NCBI RefSeq assembly: GCF_016805305.1
Contig: NZ_JAERQN010000001.1
Location: 1,302,001 to 1,366,000, forward strand
Reading direction: 5' to 3'
Origin: Falsiroseomonas ponticola
GTDB taxonomy: Bacteria; Pseudomonadota; Alphaproteobacteria; Acetobacterales; Acetobacteraceae
Length of the DNA stretch: 64,000 nucleotides
The notes under the pieces were generated by a model. That model was not told the DNA's origin and made no database searches. It was given only the letters and a program-made list of their open reading frames with translations. The position numbers and the translations under genes were made by a program. This document shows, piece after piece, positions 10,685 to 19,194 of the stretch (its first letter is position 1; every line of letters begins with the position of its first letter).

Positions 10685-12208
10685 ATGGTTGCCTACCGCA
10701 CCACGGCGGAACTGCTGCAACAGGGCGAGGCGGGCGCCGCCGCCATCCGCGCGACGGAGGGGCGGGCGAGCCTGACCTACGGGGCCCTGCGTGGCCTGGC
10801 GGAGGCGACGGTCGCCGCGCTGAACGCGCGCGGCATCGGGCGGGGCGACCGGGTGGCGATGGTGCTGCCGAACGGGCCGGAGATGGCCGCCGCCTTCGTG
10901 GCGGTGGCCGCCGGCGCCACCACCGCGCCGCTGAACCCGAGCTACCGGGGCGAGGAATTCGAATTCTACATCGAGGATCTGAGGGCCAAGGCGCTGATCG
11001 TGCTGAAGGGCAACGAGACGCCGGCGCGGGGCGCGGCGGCGAAGCTCGGCGTGCCGATCATCGAGCTGGTGCCGGATGCGGCCGCCGGCGCGGGCGCCTT
11101 CACGCTGGAGGGCGGGCCCACGGGCAGCGCTTCCGCCCCGGGCATGGCGGGGGAGGATGACGTGGCGCTGGTGCTGCATACCTCCGGCACCACGGCGCGG
11201 CCGAAGATCGTGCCGCTGACGCAGGGCAATATCTGCGCCTCCGCCCGCCACATCGGCGCGACGCTGGCGCTGACGCCGGCCGATGCCTGCCTCAACATCA
11301 TGCCGCTGTTCCACATCCACGGGCTGATCGCGGCGGTGCTGTCCTCGCTGGGGGCGGGCGCTTCCGTCTGCTGCACGCCGGGCTTCGACGCGCTGAAGTT
11401 CTTCCGCTGGATGGATGAGGAAAGGCCGTCCTGGTACACGGCCGTGCCGACCATGCACCAGACGATCCTGGCGCGGGCGGACCGCAATGCGGAGATCATC
11501 AAGCGCGCGCCGCTGCGCTTCATCCGATCCTCCTCCGCCTCCCTCCCCGGGCCGGTGATGAAGCAGCTGGAGGAGGTGTTCGGCGTGCCGCTGGTGGAGA
11601 GCTACGGCATGACGGAGGCGAGCCACCAGATGTGCTCCAACCCGCTCTCGGGCCCGCGCAAGCCGGGGCTGGTCGGGCTGCCGGCGGGGCCGGAGGTGGC
11701 CATCATGGATGATGACGGCACCATCATGGGCAAGGGCGGCATCGGGGAGGTCGTGATCCGCGGGCCGAACGTGACCAAGGGGTATGAGGCCAACCCGGAA
11801 GCCAACGCGAAGGCCTTCACCAACGGGTGGTTCCGCACCGGCGACCAGGGGATGTTCGACGAGGACGGCTTCCTGATGCTGACGGGGCGGCTGAAGGAAC
11901 TCATCAACCGGGGCGGGGAGAAGGTCTCGCCGCTGGAGGTCGATGGCATCCTCTCCGACCACCCGGCCGTGGCGCAGGCGCTGACCTTCGCCATCCCCCA
12001 CGCGAAGCTGGGCGAGGAAGTGGGCGCGGCGGTGGTGCTGCGGGACGGCATGGAGCTGACGGAGCGGGAGCTGCGCGACTTCGCGGCGAAGCACCTGGCC
12101 GACTTCAAGGTGCCGCGGAAGGTGGTGTTCCTGCCGGAGATCCCGAAGGGGGCGACGGGCAAGCTGATGCGCATCGGGCTGGCGGAGAAGCTGGGGCTTT
12201 CGCTGTGA
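10685..12208 (+). CDS. acyl-CoA synthetase (AMP-forming)
   Basis: 507-residue ANL-superfamily ligase. The P-loop TSGTTARPK is at 166-174, with the adenylation motif ESYGMTEASHQM, the hinge region TGRLKELINRGGEKVSP and the C-terminal catalytic lysine in PKGATGKLMR. It activates a carboxylic acid to an acyl-AMP and then an acyl-CoA in the cytoplasm. The architecture and length resemble the oxalyl-CoA/short-chain synthetase group, but the substrate cannot be fixed. The GTG start of the next gene overlaps its stop (GTGA), so the two are translationally coupled. Confidence 0.88.
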   Translation: MVAYRTTAELLQQGEAGAAAIRATEGRASLTYGALRGLAEATVAALNARGIGRGDRVAMVLPNGPEMAAAFVAVAAGATTAPLNPSYRGEEFEFYIEDLRAKALIVLKGNETPARGAAAKLGVPIIELVPDAAAGAGAFTLEGGPTGSASAPGMAGEDDVALVLHTSGTTARPKIVPLTQGNICASARHIGATLALTPADACLNIMPLFHIHGLIAAVLSSLGAGASVCCTPGFDALKFFRWMDEERPSWYTAVPTMHQTILARADRNAEIIKRAPLRFIRSSSASLPGPVMKQLEEVFGVPLVESYGMTEASHQMCSNPLSGPRKPGLVGLPAGPEVAIMDDDGTIMGKGGIGEVVIRGPNVTKGYEANPEANAKAFTNGWFRTGDQGMFDEDGFLMLTGRLKELINRGGEKVSPLEVDGILSDHPAVAQALTFAIPHAKLGEEVGAAVVLRDGMELTERELRDFAAKHLADFKVPRKVVFLPEIPKGATGKLMRIGLAEKLGLSL

Positions 12209-13182
12209 AGATCTGCGTTTTCGGCGCTGGCGCGATCGGCGGGCTGATGGCGGCGAAGCTCGCCGCCAAGGGCGACCACGAGGTCACGGTCATCGCCCGT
12301 GGCCCGCACCTGGCCGCCATGCAGCAGAAGGGCCTGGTGCTGCGGAGCGAGGGCACGGAGATCACCGTGCCCGTCCGCGCCGTCGCGACCGCGGAGGAAG
12401 CGGGCGTGCAGGACTACGTCGTCGTCACGCTGAAGGCGCATTCGCTGCCGGGCGCGGCGAAGCAGATGCAGCCGCTGCTGGGGCCGGAGACGGCCATCGT
12501 TTCCGCCGTCAACGGCATTCCCTGGTGGTATTTTCACAGGCTTGCCGGCCCGCATGAAGGGCGGCGGGTCGAGAGCGTGGACCCCGGCGGCGTGGTCAGC
12601 GACTTGCTCGCCCCGTCCCGTGCCATCGGCGCCATCGTCTATCCGGCGGCGGAAGTGCCGGAGCCCGGCGTGATCGAGCACACCTATGGCGACCGCTTCA
12701 CGCTCGGCGAACCCGATGGCAGCCGCAGCCCGCGCGTGGCGGCGCTCAGCGAGGCGCTGATCGCGGCGGGGCTCAAGGCGCCGGTGCGGCCCAAGATCCG
12801 CGACGAGCTCTGGGTCAAGCTCTGGGGCAACATGGCCTTCAACCCGATCAGCGCGCTGACGGGCGTGACGCTGGACGTGCTGATCGGCGATCCCGGCCAG
12901 CGGGCCGTGGCCCGCGCCATGATGCTGGAAGGCCAGGCGGTGGCGGAGAAGCTCGGCGTGCGCTTCGCCATCGACGTGGACAAGCGCATCGCGGGCGGCG
13001 CGGAGGTGGGGGCGCACAAGACCTCCATGCTGCAGGACCTGGAACGCGGGCGGCCGATGGAGATCGACGCGCTGCTCGGCGCCGTGGTGGAACTGGCGGG
13101 GCTGGTGGAGGTGCCGGTGCCGACCTGCGACACGGTGCTGGCCCTGGTGCGGGCCCGGGCGCGGGTGGCCGGCTGCTACTGA
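12205..13182 (+). CDS. 2-dehydropantoate 2-reductase family oxidoreductase
   Basis: 325 residues. The Rossmann motif is at the very start (KICVFGAGAIGGLMAAKLA); the lysine segment VVTLKAHSLPGA and the C-terminal helical half with KIRDELWVKLWGNMAFNPISAL match ketopantoate reductases (ApbA/PanE family). The GTG start sits in a 4-bp overlap with the acyl-CoA synthetase stop; any later start would remove the nucleotide-binding loop. Coupling to a CoA ligase suggests a catabolic 2-oxoacid or hydroxyacid step rather than pantothenate synthesis (inference). A second, distant family member is at 20144-21130. Confidence 0.85.
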   Translation: MKICVFGAGAIGGLMAAKLAAKGDHEVTVIARGPHLAAMQQKGLVLRSEGTEITVPVRAVATAEEAGVQDYVVVTLKAHSLPGAAKQMQPLLGPETAIVSAVNGIPWWYFHRLAGPHEGRRVESVDPGGVVSDLLAPSRAIGAIVYPAAEVPEPGVIEHTYGDRFTLGEPDGSRSPRVAALSEALIAAGLKAPVRPKIRDELWVKLWGNMAFNPISALTGVTLDVLIGDPGQRAVARAMMLEGQAVAEKLGVRFAIDVDKRIAGGAEVGAHKTSMLQDLERGRPMEIDALLGAVVELAGLVEVPVPTCDTVLALVRARARVAGCY

Positions 13183-13237
13183 GGCGGCGGATTCCGTCAA
13201 TCGGCGCGCCCCTGGCGCATGGTAGGGCCGTGGTGAT

Positions 13238-13268
13238 GCCCGGCGGGTCATCCGCCGGGCTTCTGATC
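13238..13268 (+). terminator. Rho-independent terminator
   Basis: Perfect 9-bp stem (13238-13246 with 13252-13260), loop GTCAT, followed by TTCTGATC. It separates the CoA-ligase/reductase pair from wrbA. Confidence 0.6.
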
Positions 13269-13348
13269 ATCATCACCGCCGGCTGATGGCGCGCCACGCG
13301 GCGCGGCGCGAGAAGGCGGCCAACGCAACCCGATTGGGAGCCTGTCCG

Positions 13349-13966
13349 ATGACCCGCGTCCTCGTGCTCTACTACTCCGCCTATGGCCATATCGAGACCA
13401 TGGCCCAGGCCGTGGCCGAAGGCGCCCGCGCCGCCGGCGCCGAGGTGGACATCAAGCGCGTGCCGGAACTGGTGCCGGAGGAAGTCGCGCGCAAATCCTA
13501 CTACAAGCTGGACCAGGCCGCGCCGATCGCGACGGTGGACGACCTGCCGAACTACGACGCCATCATCTTCGGCAGCGGCACGCGCTTCGGCAGCGTGACG
13601 TCCCAGATGCGGAACTTCATCGACCAGGCCGGCGGCCTCTGGGCGCGCGGCGCGCTGAACGGGAAGGTGGGCTCCGTCTTCACCTCCTCCGCCACGCAGC
13701 ATGGCGGGCAGGAGAGCACCATCCTGACCTTCCTGCCGACGCTGATGCATCTCGGCCTGGTCATCGTGGGCCTGCCCTACGCCTTCCAGGGGCAGATGGG
13801 CGTGGGCGAGGTGAAGGGCGGCAGCCCCTACGGCGCCTCCACCATCACGGATGGCGATGGCAGCCGCCAGCCCTCCGCGGTGGAACTGGAGGGCGCGCGG
13901 TTCCAGGGGCGCTACGTCGCCAAGGTGGCGGCGGCGGTGAAGGCGGGCGGGAACCTGTTCGCTTGA
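13349..13966 (+). CDS. wrbA: NAD(P)H:quinone oxidoreductase, WrbA type
   Basis: 205-residue flavodoxin-fold protein. It has the FMN phosphate-binding start [16 protein letters not shown], the insertion typical of WrbA ([19 protein letters not shown]), [12 protein letters not shown], and [10 protein letters not shown] in the flavin site. It reduces quinones by two electrons in the cytoplasm and protects against oxidative stress. The ATG at 13349 gives the canonical N-terminus. It stands alone between a terminator and a downstream convergent hairpin pair. Confidence 0.94.
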   Translation: MTRVLVLYYSAYGHIETMAQAVAEGARAAGAEVDIKRVPELVPEEVARKSYYKLDQAAPIATVDDLPNYDAIIFGSGTRFGSVTSQMRNFIDQAGGLWARGALNGKVGSVFTSSATQHGGQESTILTFLPTLMHLGLVIVGLPYAFQGQMGVGEVKGGSPYGASTITDGDGSRQPSAVELEGARFQGRYVAKVAAAVKAGGNLFA

Positions 13967-13968
13967 TC

Positions 13969-14022
13969 GCAGGGGGGCGCCGCCCCCCTGCAACCCCCCG
14001 CCAGGGTCCAGCGGGACCCTGG
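13969..14022. terminator. tandem GC hairpins between convergent wrbA and FAH gene
   Basis: Stem 13969-13979 with 13981-13991 (11 bp, almost no loop) and stem 14001-14009 with 14014-14022 (9 bp, loop AGCG). It is placed exactly between two convergent genes and is a likely bidirectional terminator. Confidence 0.65.
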
Positions 14023-14035
14023 ACCGCGAGGCCCT

Positions 14036-14806
14036 TCAAGCGCTGAACGTGTTCCGAAGGACGCCGATGCCCTCGATCGTGACCTCGACGGTCATGCCGG
14101 GGCGCATCGGCAGCGCGCCGACGCTGGTTCCGCAGGCGATCAGGTCGCCGGGCTCCAGCGTGATGTCCCGCGACAGCAGCGACACGATCCGCGCGGGCGG
14201 GATGATCATGTCCGCCGCCGGGTAATCCTGGCGGATGCGGCCATTGAGCGCGACCTTCACGCGCAGCGTGGACCAGTCGAGCCCCGTGGCGATGGCGGGG
14301 CCGACCGGGCCGAAACTGTCCGCGCCCTTGGCCCGCGCCCATTGCGGGAAGGAAGCCTCGGCCGTCAGCGTCTCCAGCGCCGTCACATCGTTCACGCAGG
14401 TCAGGCCGAAGATCGCCGCCGCGGCTTCCTCCTCGCTCGCATTCGACACGCGCTTGCCGATGACCAGGCCCAGCTCGCCCTCATAGATCACGCGGCCGGT
14501 GTAGCCGGGCGGCGGCGTGATGGTGGCGTCCGGCCCCACGACGCTGCGCGGGGACTTCAGGAAGAACAGCGGTGACTCCGGATGCGTCAGCCCCTGCTTG
14601 GCGGCCGCCTCGGCGAAATTGTTCCAGAGGCCGATGAAGACCGCGGGGCGCACCGGGGCCAGCAGCGTCGCCTCGGCCAGCGGGAAGGCCGGACCCGCGG
14701 GCGTGGCGCCGGCGAAGAGGTCGCCCTCATGCGGCTGGATCGCCTCGCCCTCCAGCGTGCCGAAGCCTTCCTGCCCGTTGCGCGCGTAGCGGACCCAGAG
14801 TGCCAT
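14036..14806 (-). CDS. fumarylacetoacetate hydrolase family protein
   Basis: 256 residues. FAH-fold enzymes use a metal bound by Glu/Glu/Asp; here the ligands lie in IYEGELGLVIGKR and FGLTCVNDVTA, with the family segment FIGLWNNFAEAA near the start and ACGTSVGALPMRPG near the end. The size fits the HpcE/YcgM-like hydrolases and decarboxylases of aromatic or dicarboxylate catabolism rather than tyrosine FAH. The ATG at 14806 starts MALWVRYARNG, which matches the family. It follows the MFS gene by 28 bp on the same strand, suggesting uptake and hydrolysis of one compound. Confidence 0.88.
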   Translation of the reverse strand: MALWVRYARNGQEGFGTLEGEAIQPHEGDLFAGATPAGPAFPLAEATLLAPVRPAVFIGLWNNFAEAAAKQGLTHPESPLFFLKSPRSVVGPDATITPPPGYTGRVIYEGELGLVIGKRVSNASEEEAAAAIFGLTCVNDVTALETLTAEASFPQWARAKGADSFGPVGPAIATGLDWSTLRVKVALNGRIRQDYPAADMIIPPARIVSLLSRDITLEPGDLIACGTSVGALPMRPGMTVEVTIEGIGVLRNTFSA

Positions 14807-14834
14807 GCCCGTTCCCCCGTGATGCGCGGCAGCT

Positions 14835-16052
14835 TTAGCCACGCCGGATGGCGCGCCGCAACAGCAGCGCCGCCCCCAGCCCCACCACGCCCAACTGCCC
14901 CGCCGCCAGCAGGAAGGCGAGCGTCCAGCTGCCGGTCAGCGACACCATCAGCGCGAAGAAGACCGGCGCGGCGAGGTAGCCGAGGAAGGTGAAGAGCGTG
15001 GAGCCGGAGGTGGCGGCCGCCACCTGCGCGGGCTGCACCAGGCGCGCGACCTCCGACATGTAGATGCCGTTCCAACTGGCGGCGACGAAGCCCGCCAGGC
15101 CGGACAGCGCGTAGATCAGCCAGGGCGCGGCATCGCCCGGCATCAGCGCGAAGGCGATGCCGGCCGCGCAGGCGACGCCCGCCTGCACCAGCAGGTTCAG
15201 CGAGGGCTGGCCCGTGCGGTCCGCGAGCCAGCCGAGCACGATGCGCGCCACCACGCCCGCGCCCTGCATGCAGGCGAAGGCGGTGCCGGCCTGCACCAGG
15301 CCGATGCCGTGGTCCACCGTCAGCCAGGTGACGGTGAAGGTGAAGAGGCAGCCCTGCAGCGTCGCGAAGCTCATCGCCAGCACGGTCAGCGGCGGCAGCG
15401 CGCCATGCAGGCCGAGCGCCGCGATGGGGGCGAGCCAGGTGGAACGGCGGAACAGCGTGAGGATCGTGAGGCGCTGCGTGGGATCACGCTCCACGTCGAG
15501 CGTGCGTTCCAGTGGCTGGATGATGGCGGCGGCGAGCAGCGCGACGGCGATGGTCGCCAGCAGCGCCACCACCCAGCCGAACTGCGCGGCGATGGGCGCG
15601 GTGGCGAGGCCCGCCAGCGCACCGCCCAGCGGCGCGCCCGCCTGCTTGACGGAGAAGATCAGCGTGCGGTGGCCGGGCGGCGCCGTGGCCGCCAGGATGC
15701 GGCTGCCCGCGGGGGGCGAGGGGCCATAGCCGATGCCGAGCAGCAGGGAGGCCAGCACCAGCGCGGCGGCGGAACCCTGCGCCGCCACCAGCATGGCCAT
15801 CGCCGAGATCGCAGCCCCCGCCTGCAAGGTGCGCACCGGCCCGAAGCGCGCCAGGAAGGGCCCGCCCAGCAGCAGGAACAGCACGGTGCCGAGGGCCACC
15901 AGCGCGGCGAGGTTGCCGATCGCCTCCGGCGGCAGGCCGGCGCTGGCGGTGATCAGCGGCGCCACCACGGGCAGCGATTGCGTGAGGAAGGAGGCGACGG
16001 TCTGCATCAGCAGCGTCGCCGACAGCGCGGCGATCCAGGCGGGGATGCCCAT
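14835..16052 (-). CDS. MFS transporter
   Basis: 405 residues with about twelve hydrophobic segments and the basic cytoplasmic loop LARFGPVRTL after TM2, characteristic of the major facilitator superfamily. The sixth/seventh segment boundary has a charged loop (LERTLDVERDPTQR). The N-terminus MGIPAWIAALSATLLMQTV enters the first membrane helix directly; upstream open frame is Arg-rich and not family-like. Cotranscribed with the FAH-family gene, so probably imports that enzyme's substrate or a precursor. Divergent from the polysaccharide deacetylase gene. Confidence 0.87.
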   Translation of the reverse strand: MGIPAWIAALSATLLMQTVASFLTQSLPVVAPLITASAGLPPEAIGNLAALVALGTVLFLLLGGPFLARFGPVRTLQAGAAISAMAMLVAAQGSAAALVLASLLLGIGYGPSPPAGSRILAATAPPGHRTLIFSVKQAGAPLGGALAGLATAPIAAQFGWVVALLATIAVALLAAAIIQPLERTLDVERDPTQRLTILTLFRRSTWLAPIAALGLHGALPPLTVLAMSFATLQGCLFTFTVTWLTVDHGIGLVQAGTAFACMQGAGVVARIVLGWLADRTGQPSLNLLVQAGVACAAGIAFALMPGDAAPWLIYALSGLAGFVAASWNGIYMSEVARLVQPAQVAAATSGSTLFTFLGYLAAPVFFALMVSLTGSWTLAFLLAAGQLGVVGLGAALLLRRAIRRG

Positions 16053-16174
16053 CACGCAACGCGCCGGTGCGGCGGGGGCAACGCCTTGCGGCGTGCTGGG
16101 GTGGCGTCCATGCTCCGCCACGATAGTCACGTCAGGCGCGCGGCGCGAAGTCCCCGCGCGCGGGGGAGCCGCCC

Positions 16175-17017
16175 ATGCCGCGCCACATCGCCTGCCTCTC
16201 CTTCGATTTCGATACCTGGTCGGGCTTCGCATCCCGCGGCATGACGACGCCGACGCCGGTATCCCGCGGCGAGTTCGGCGTGGTGGGCGCGGGGCGCATC
16301 CTGGACCTGCTCGGCAGCCGCGGCATCAAGGCGAGCTGGTATGTGCCCGGCGTCGTCATCAAGACCTATCCGCGGGCCTGCGAGCGCATCCTGAGGGAGG
16401 GGCACGAGATCGGTCACCACGGCTGGAGCCATGTGCCGCCCGCGGCGCTGGAGGCGCAGAAGGAGGCGGATGAATTCGCGCTCGCCGTCGAGGCCATCAA
16501 GGAGCTTCAGGGCAAGGGGCCGGTCGGCTACCGGTCACCCTCCTGGGACCTCAGCGACCGCACCATCGATCTGATCCGCCAGCACGGATGCCAGTACGAC
16601 AGCAGCATGATGGGGCATGACTGCCAGCCCTATTTCGCGCGGCGCGGCGATGTCTGCGTGGCGGACCAGCCGCTGCAATTCGGGGAGGTGACGGACCTCG
16701 TGGAGATTCCGATCTCCTGGTCGCTCGACGACCATCCGCATTTCGAGTTCTTCCGCGTTGGTGGCGCGGTGATGCCGGGGCTCGCGAATGCGAATGCGGT
16801 GCTGGAGAACTGGCTGGCGGATTTCGAATACATGACCCGCACCAATGAATGGGGAATGCTGGTCTTCACCTTCCACCCTTACGTCATCGGCCGCGGCCAC
16901 CGCATGATGATGCTGGAGAAGCTGATCGACGGCGTGGCGAAGATGGGGGCCGAGTTCCGCACGCTGGAACAGGTGCAGCAGGAATACCGGGACCGTGTCG
17001 CGGCGGGGCAGGCGTGA
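16175..17017 (+). CDS. polysaccharide deacetylase family protein
   Basis: 280 residues, NodB-type fold without a signal peptide. The metal site is visible: Asp11/Asp13 in SFDFDTW and His82/His86 in GHEIGHHGWSH; GYRSPSWDLS is the third motif. A cytoplasmic member of this length is more like the PuuE/allantoinase or PgdA-like branch acting on small C-N substrates than a secreted chitin deacetylase (inference). It leads a five-gene plus-strand operon (deacetylase, SDR, hydrolase, CMD-like, Bug); its stop overlaps the next start. Confidence 0.85.
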   Translation: MPRHIACLSFDFDTWSGFASRGMTTPTPVSRGEFGVVGAGRILDLLGSRGIKASWYVPGVVIKTYPRACERILREGHEIGHHGWSHVPPAALEAQKEADEFALAVEAIKELQGKGPVGYRSPSWDLSDRTIDLIRQHGCQYDSSMMGHDCQPYFARRGDVCVADQPLQFGEVTDLVEIPISWSLDDHPHFEFFRVGGAVMPGLANANAVLENWLADFEYMTRTNEWGMLVFTFHPYVIGRGHRMMMLEKLIDGVAKMGAEFRTLEQVQQEYRDRVAAGQA

Positions 17018-17796
17018 TGCTGGCGGGGAAGGTCGCCTTCATCTCGGGTGGTGGTGGCGGCATCGGCAGCGCGGCGGCGCGGGCCTTCGCGCAGGCGGGC
17101 GCGGCGGTGGTGGTGGCGGACCTGCTGGCGGACCGGGCGGAGGCGGCGGCGCGATCCGTGCGCGATGCCGGCGGTGAAGCGCTGGCCGTGACGATGGATG
17201 TGACGCAGGACGAGAGCGTCGCGGCGGGCGTCGCCGAAGCCGTCGCGCGCTTCGGGCGGATCGACGTGCTCTACAACACCGCGGGCGGCACGGACCCGAT
17301 GGATGGGCCGGTGACGGAAGTACCGCTGGAGGCCTTCGACCGCACCATCAACCTCGATCTGCGCGGCACCTTCCTGTGCTGCCGCCACGTGATCCCGCAC
17401 ATCATCGCGGCGGGTGGTGGCGCGGTGATCAACATGTCCTCCGGTGCCGCGCTGCGGGGCGCCAACCCCGCGCATTGCTACAGCGCGGCCAAGGGCGCGA
17501 TCCTGTCGCTGACCCGCGCGCTGGCGGGGCATTACGCGAAGCAGGGCGTGCGGGTGAATTGCATCGCCTCCGGCCGCGTGATGACGGAGCGCGTCATCCG
17601 CACCTTCGGCACGCTGGAGGAAGCGGCGGTGCCCGGGCGCGATCCGCAGGACCCCGTGAACCGCGCGAAGGAATATCCCTTCTGGATCGGCGATCCCGAG
17701 CATATCGCGGCGACGGCGGTGTTCCTGGCGACCGACGCCGCGCGGATGATCACCGGCGCCACCATTCCCGCCGATGGCGGGCGATCGGCCTATTGA
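17017..17796 (+). CDS. short-chain dehydrogenase/reductase
   Basis: 259-residue classical SDR: cofactor loop SGGGGGIG (10-17), NTAGG for the usual NNAG, and the catalytic Ser...Tyr-x-x-x-Lys set in NMSSGAA and CYSAAKGA. The acidic residue after strand 2 (VVADLLADRA) predicts NAD preference. The ATG at 17017 overlaps the deacetylase stop by one base. It is part of the operon with an alpha/beta hydrolase and a Bug receptor, suggesting oxidation of a hydroxy-acid imported by that receptor (inference). Specific substrate unknown. Confidence 0.88.
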   Translation: MLAGKVAFISGGGGGIGSAAARAFAQAGAAVVVADLLADRAEAAARSVRDAGGEALAVTMDVTQDESVAAGVAEAVARFGRIDVLYNTAGGTDPMDGPVTEVPLEAFDRTINLDLRGTFLCCRHVIPHIIAAGGGAVINMSSGAALRGANPAHCYSAAKGAILSLTRALAGHYAKQGVRVNCIASGRVMTERVIRTFGTLEEAAVPGRDPQDPVNRAKEYPFWIGDPEHIAATAVFLATDAARMITGATIPADGGRSAY

Positions 17797-17797
17797 G

Positions 17798-18616
17798 ATG
17801 ACGGAACGCGCCCACTTCACCACCAGCGATGGCGAGCGGATCGCCTACTACATCGATGACTTCACCGATCCCTGGCGCACGCCGCCGGTGATGCTGCTGC
17901 TGCATTCCGCCATGGGCAATTCGCAGCGCTTCTATTCCTGGGTGCCGGGGCTCGCGCGGCATTTCCGGCTGGTGCGGATGGATCTGCGCGGGCATGGCGC
18001 GTCATCCGTGCCGCCCGCCGACAAGCAATTCGACATGGACCGGCTGGTGGCGGATGTGACGGAGCTGATGGCGCTGCTGGGGCTGGAGGCCGCGCATGTC
18101 ACGGGCAATTCCGCCGGCGGCTATGTCGCGCAGAATCTCGCGCTGAAGCATCCGGAGAAGGTGCGGAGCCTGGCGCTGGTGGGATCGACGCCGGGGCTGA
18201 GCCCGAGTGCGCGCGGCTGGCTGACGCGCATCGCGCAGGAGGGGCTGACGCCCTTCCTGACGGACACCATCGCCATGCGCTTCGACCTGGCCACCACCGA
18301 TCCCGGCCTGGTCGAATGGTTCCTGAAGCAGACGGCAGAGAACGATGCCGGCTTCCTCGCCCGCTTCATCGGCTACAACACCACGCAGGATTGGAGCGGC
18401 GAGCTGCACCGCATCGCCTGCCCCACCCTGGTGATCTTCCCGGGGGGCGAGACGGTGGGGGAGGCGAATGTCTATGACCTCATGCGCGACCGCATCCCGG
18501 ATGTGCGCATGGCGGAATACGAACACATGCCGCACAACATCGCGGACATGATGCCGGATCGCTGCGTGGCCGACATCCTGGCCTTCCACCGCGACAGATT
18601 CGGCCATCCCGTATGA
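17798..18616 (+). CDS. alpha/beta hydrolase (IDDFTDPWR subgroup)
   Basis: 272 residues. The nucleophile elbow is GNSAGG (Ser105), the oxyanion loop LLHSAMGNSQ, and the catalytic His lies in EHMPHNIAD. The N-terminal segment AYYIDDFTDPWR is shared almost exactly by the paralogue at 21127-21942. This group resembles 3-oxoadipate enol-lactonase-like hydrolases, but no substrate can be assigned. It starts 1 bp after the SDR stop and its own stop overlaps an ATG, so it is tightly coupled in the operon. Confidence 0.86.
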   Translation: MTERAHFTTSDGERIAYYIDDFTDPWRTPPVMLLLHSAMGNSQRFYSWVPGLARHFRLVRMDLRGHGASSVPPADKQFDMDRLVADVTELMALLGLEAAHVTGNSAGGYVAQNLALKHPEKVRSLALVGSTPGLSPSARGWLTRIAQEGLTPFLTDTIAMRFDLATTDPGLVEWFLKQTAENDAGFLARFIGYNTTQDWSGELHRIACPTLVIFPGGETVGEANVYDLMRDRIPDVRMAEYEHMPHNIADMMPDRCVADILAFHRDRFGHPV

Positions 18617-18627
18617 GGAGCGACGCC

Positions 18628-19191
18628 ATGCGACTGCCGGATGCCGATCCCGCGCAATCCCCCGAACTCGCCGCGGCCTATGCCGAATTCCTGCGCACGC
18701 GGGGCATCGTCTCCAACGTCATGAAGTCCTTCGCCCATGCGCCGGCGGGGCTTTCGGCGATCGTCGATCTCGGCAGCTATTGCCGCTACGGCACCGACCT
18801 GACGGAGAAGCAGAAGGAGCTGGTGATCCTGATCACCGGGCGAGGCGTGGCCTATGCCTGGCACCACCACGCGCCGCTCGGCCTCAAGGCGGGGCTGAGC
18901 GAGGCGCAGCTGCAGGCGCTGCGCGATGGCCGCGTGCCGGAGGGGCTGGAGGAGGCGGAGAGCGCGCTCTGCGCCTATGTCTTCGCCTATGCCGCGCTGA
19001 AGGGCGTGCCGGCCGATGTCTTCGCGCGGATGCGGGCGGCCTTCTCCCCTCGCCGGATCACGGATGTGAACATCACCGCGGGCTACTACCTCTGCCTCGC
19101 CTCCTCCATCATCGCGATGGAGGTGCAGCCGGATGCGCCGCAGGTGCTGGACGCCGCCACGCATTTCCACGCCACCGCCGAGAGAGGCTGA
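18628..19191 (+). CDS. carboxymuconolactone decarboxylase-like protein
   Basis: 187-residue helical protein with the CMD/AhpD-like core TEKQKELVILITGRGVAYAWHHHAPLG... AhpD peroxidase activity needs a Cys-x-x-Cys pair, which is absent here (VAYAWHHH instead), so it should not be a redox AhpD; the histidine is kept. The start at 18628 is preferred because GAGGAG lies 7-12 bp upstream; an alternative ATG at 18613 overlaps the previous stop. It lies between the hydrolase and a Bug gene in the same operon and probably acts on the same unknown acid. Confidence 0.8.
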   Translation: MRLPDADPAQSPELAAAYAEFLRTRGIVSNVMKSFAHAPAGLSAIVDLGSYCRYGTDLTEKQKELVILITGRGVAYAWHHHAPLGLKAGLSEAQLQALRDGRVPEGLEEAESALCAYVFAYAALKGVPADVFARMRAAFSPRRITDVNITAGYYLCLASSIIAMEVQPDAPQVLDAATHFHATAERG

Positions 19192-19194
19192 GCC

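Noticed and set aside
10565-12094. Long upstream extension of the envC-like frame through the acyl-CoA synthetase gene.
   Set aside because: It is antisense to a clear ligase; the signal peptide at 10564 marks the true start.
18628-19191. AhpD alkylhydroperoxidase function for the CMD-like gene.
   Set aside because: The required Cys-x-x-Cys pair is missing.
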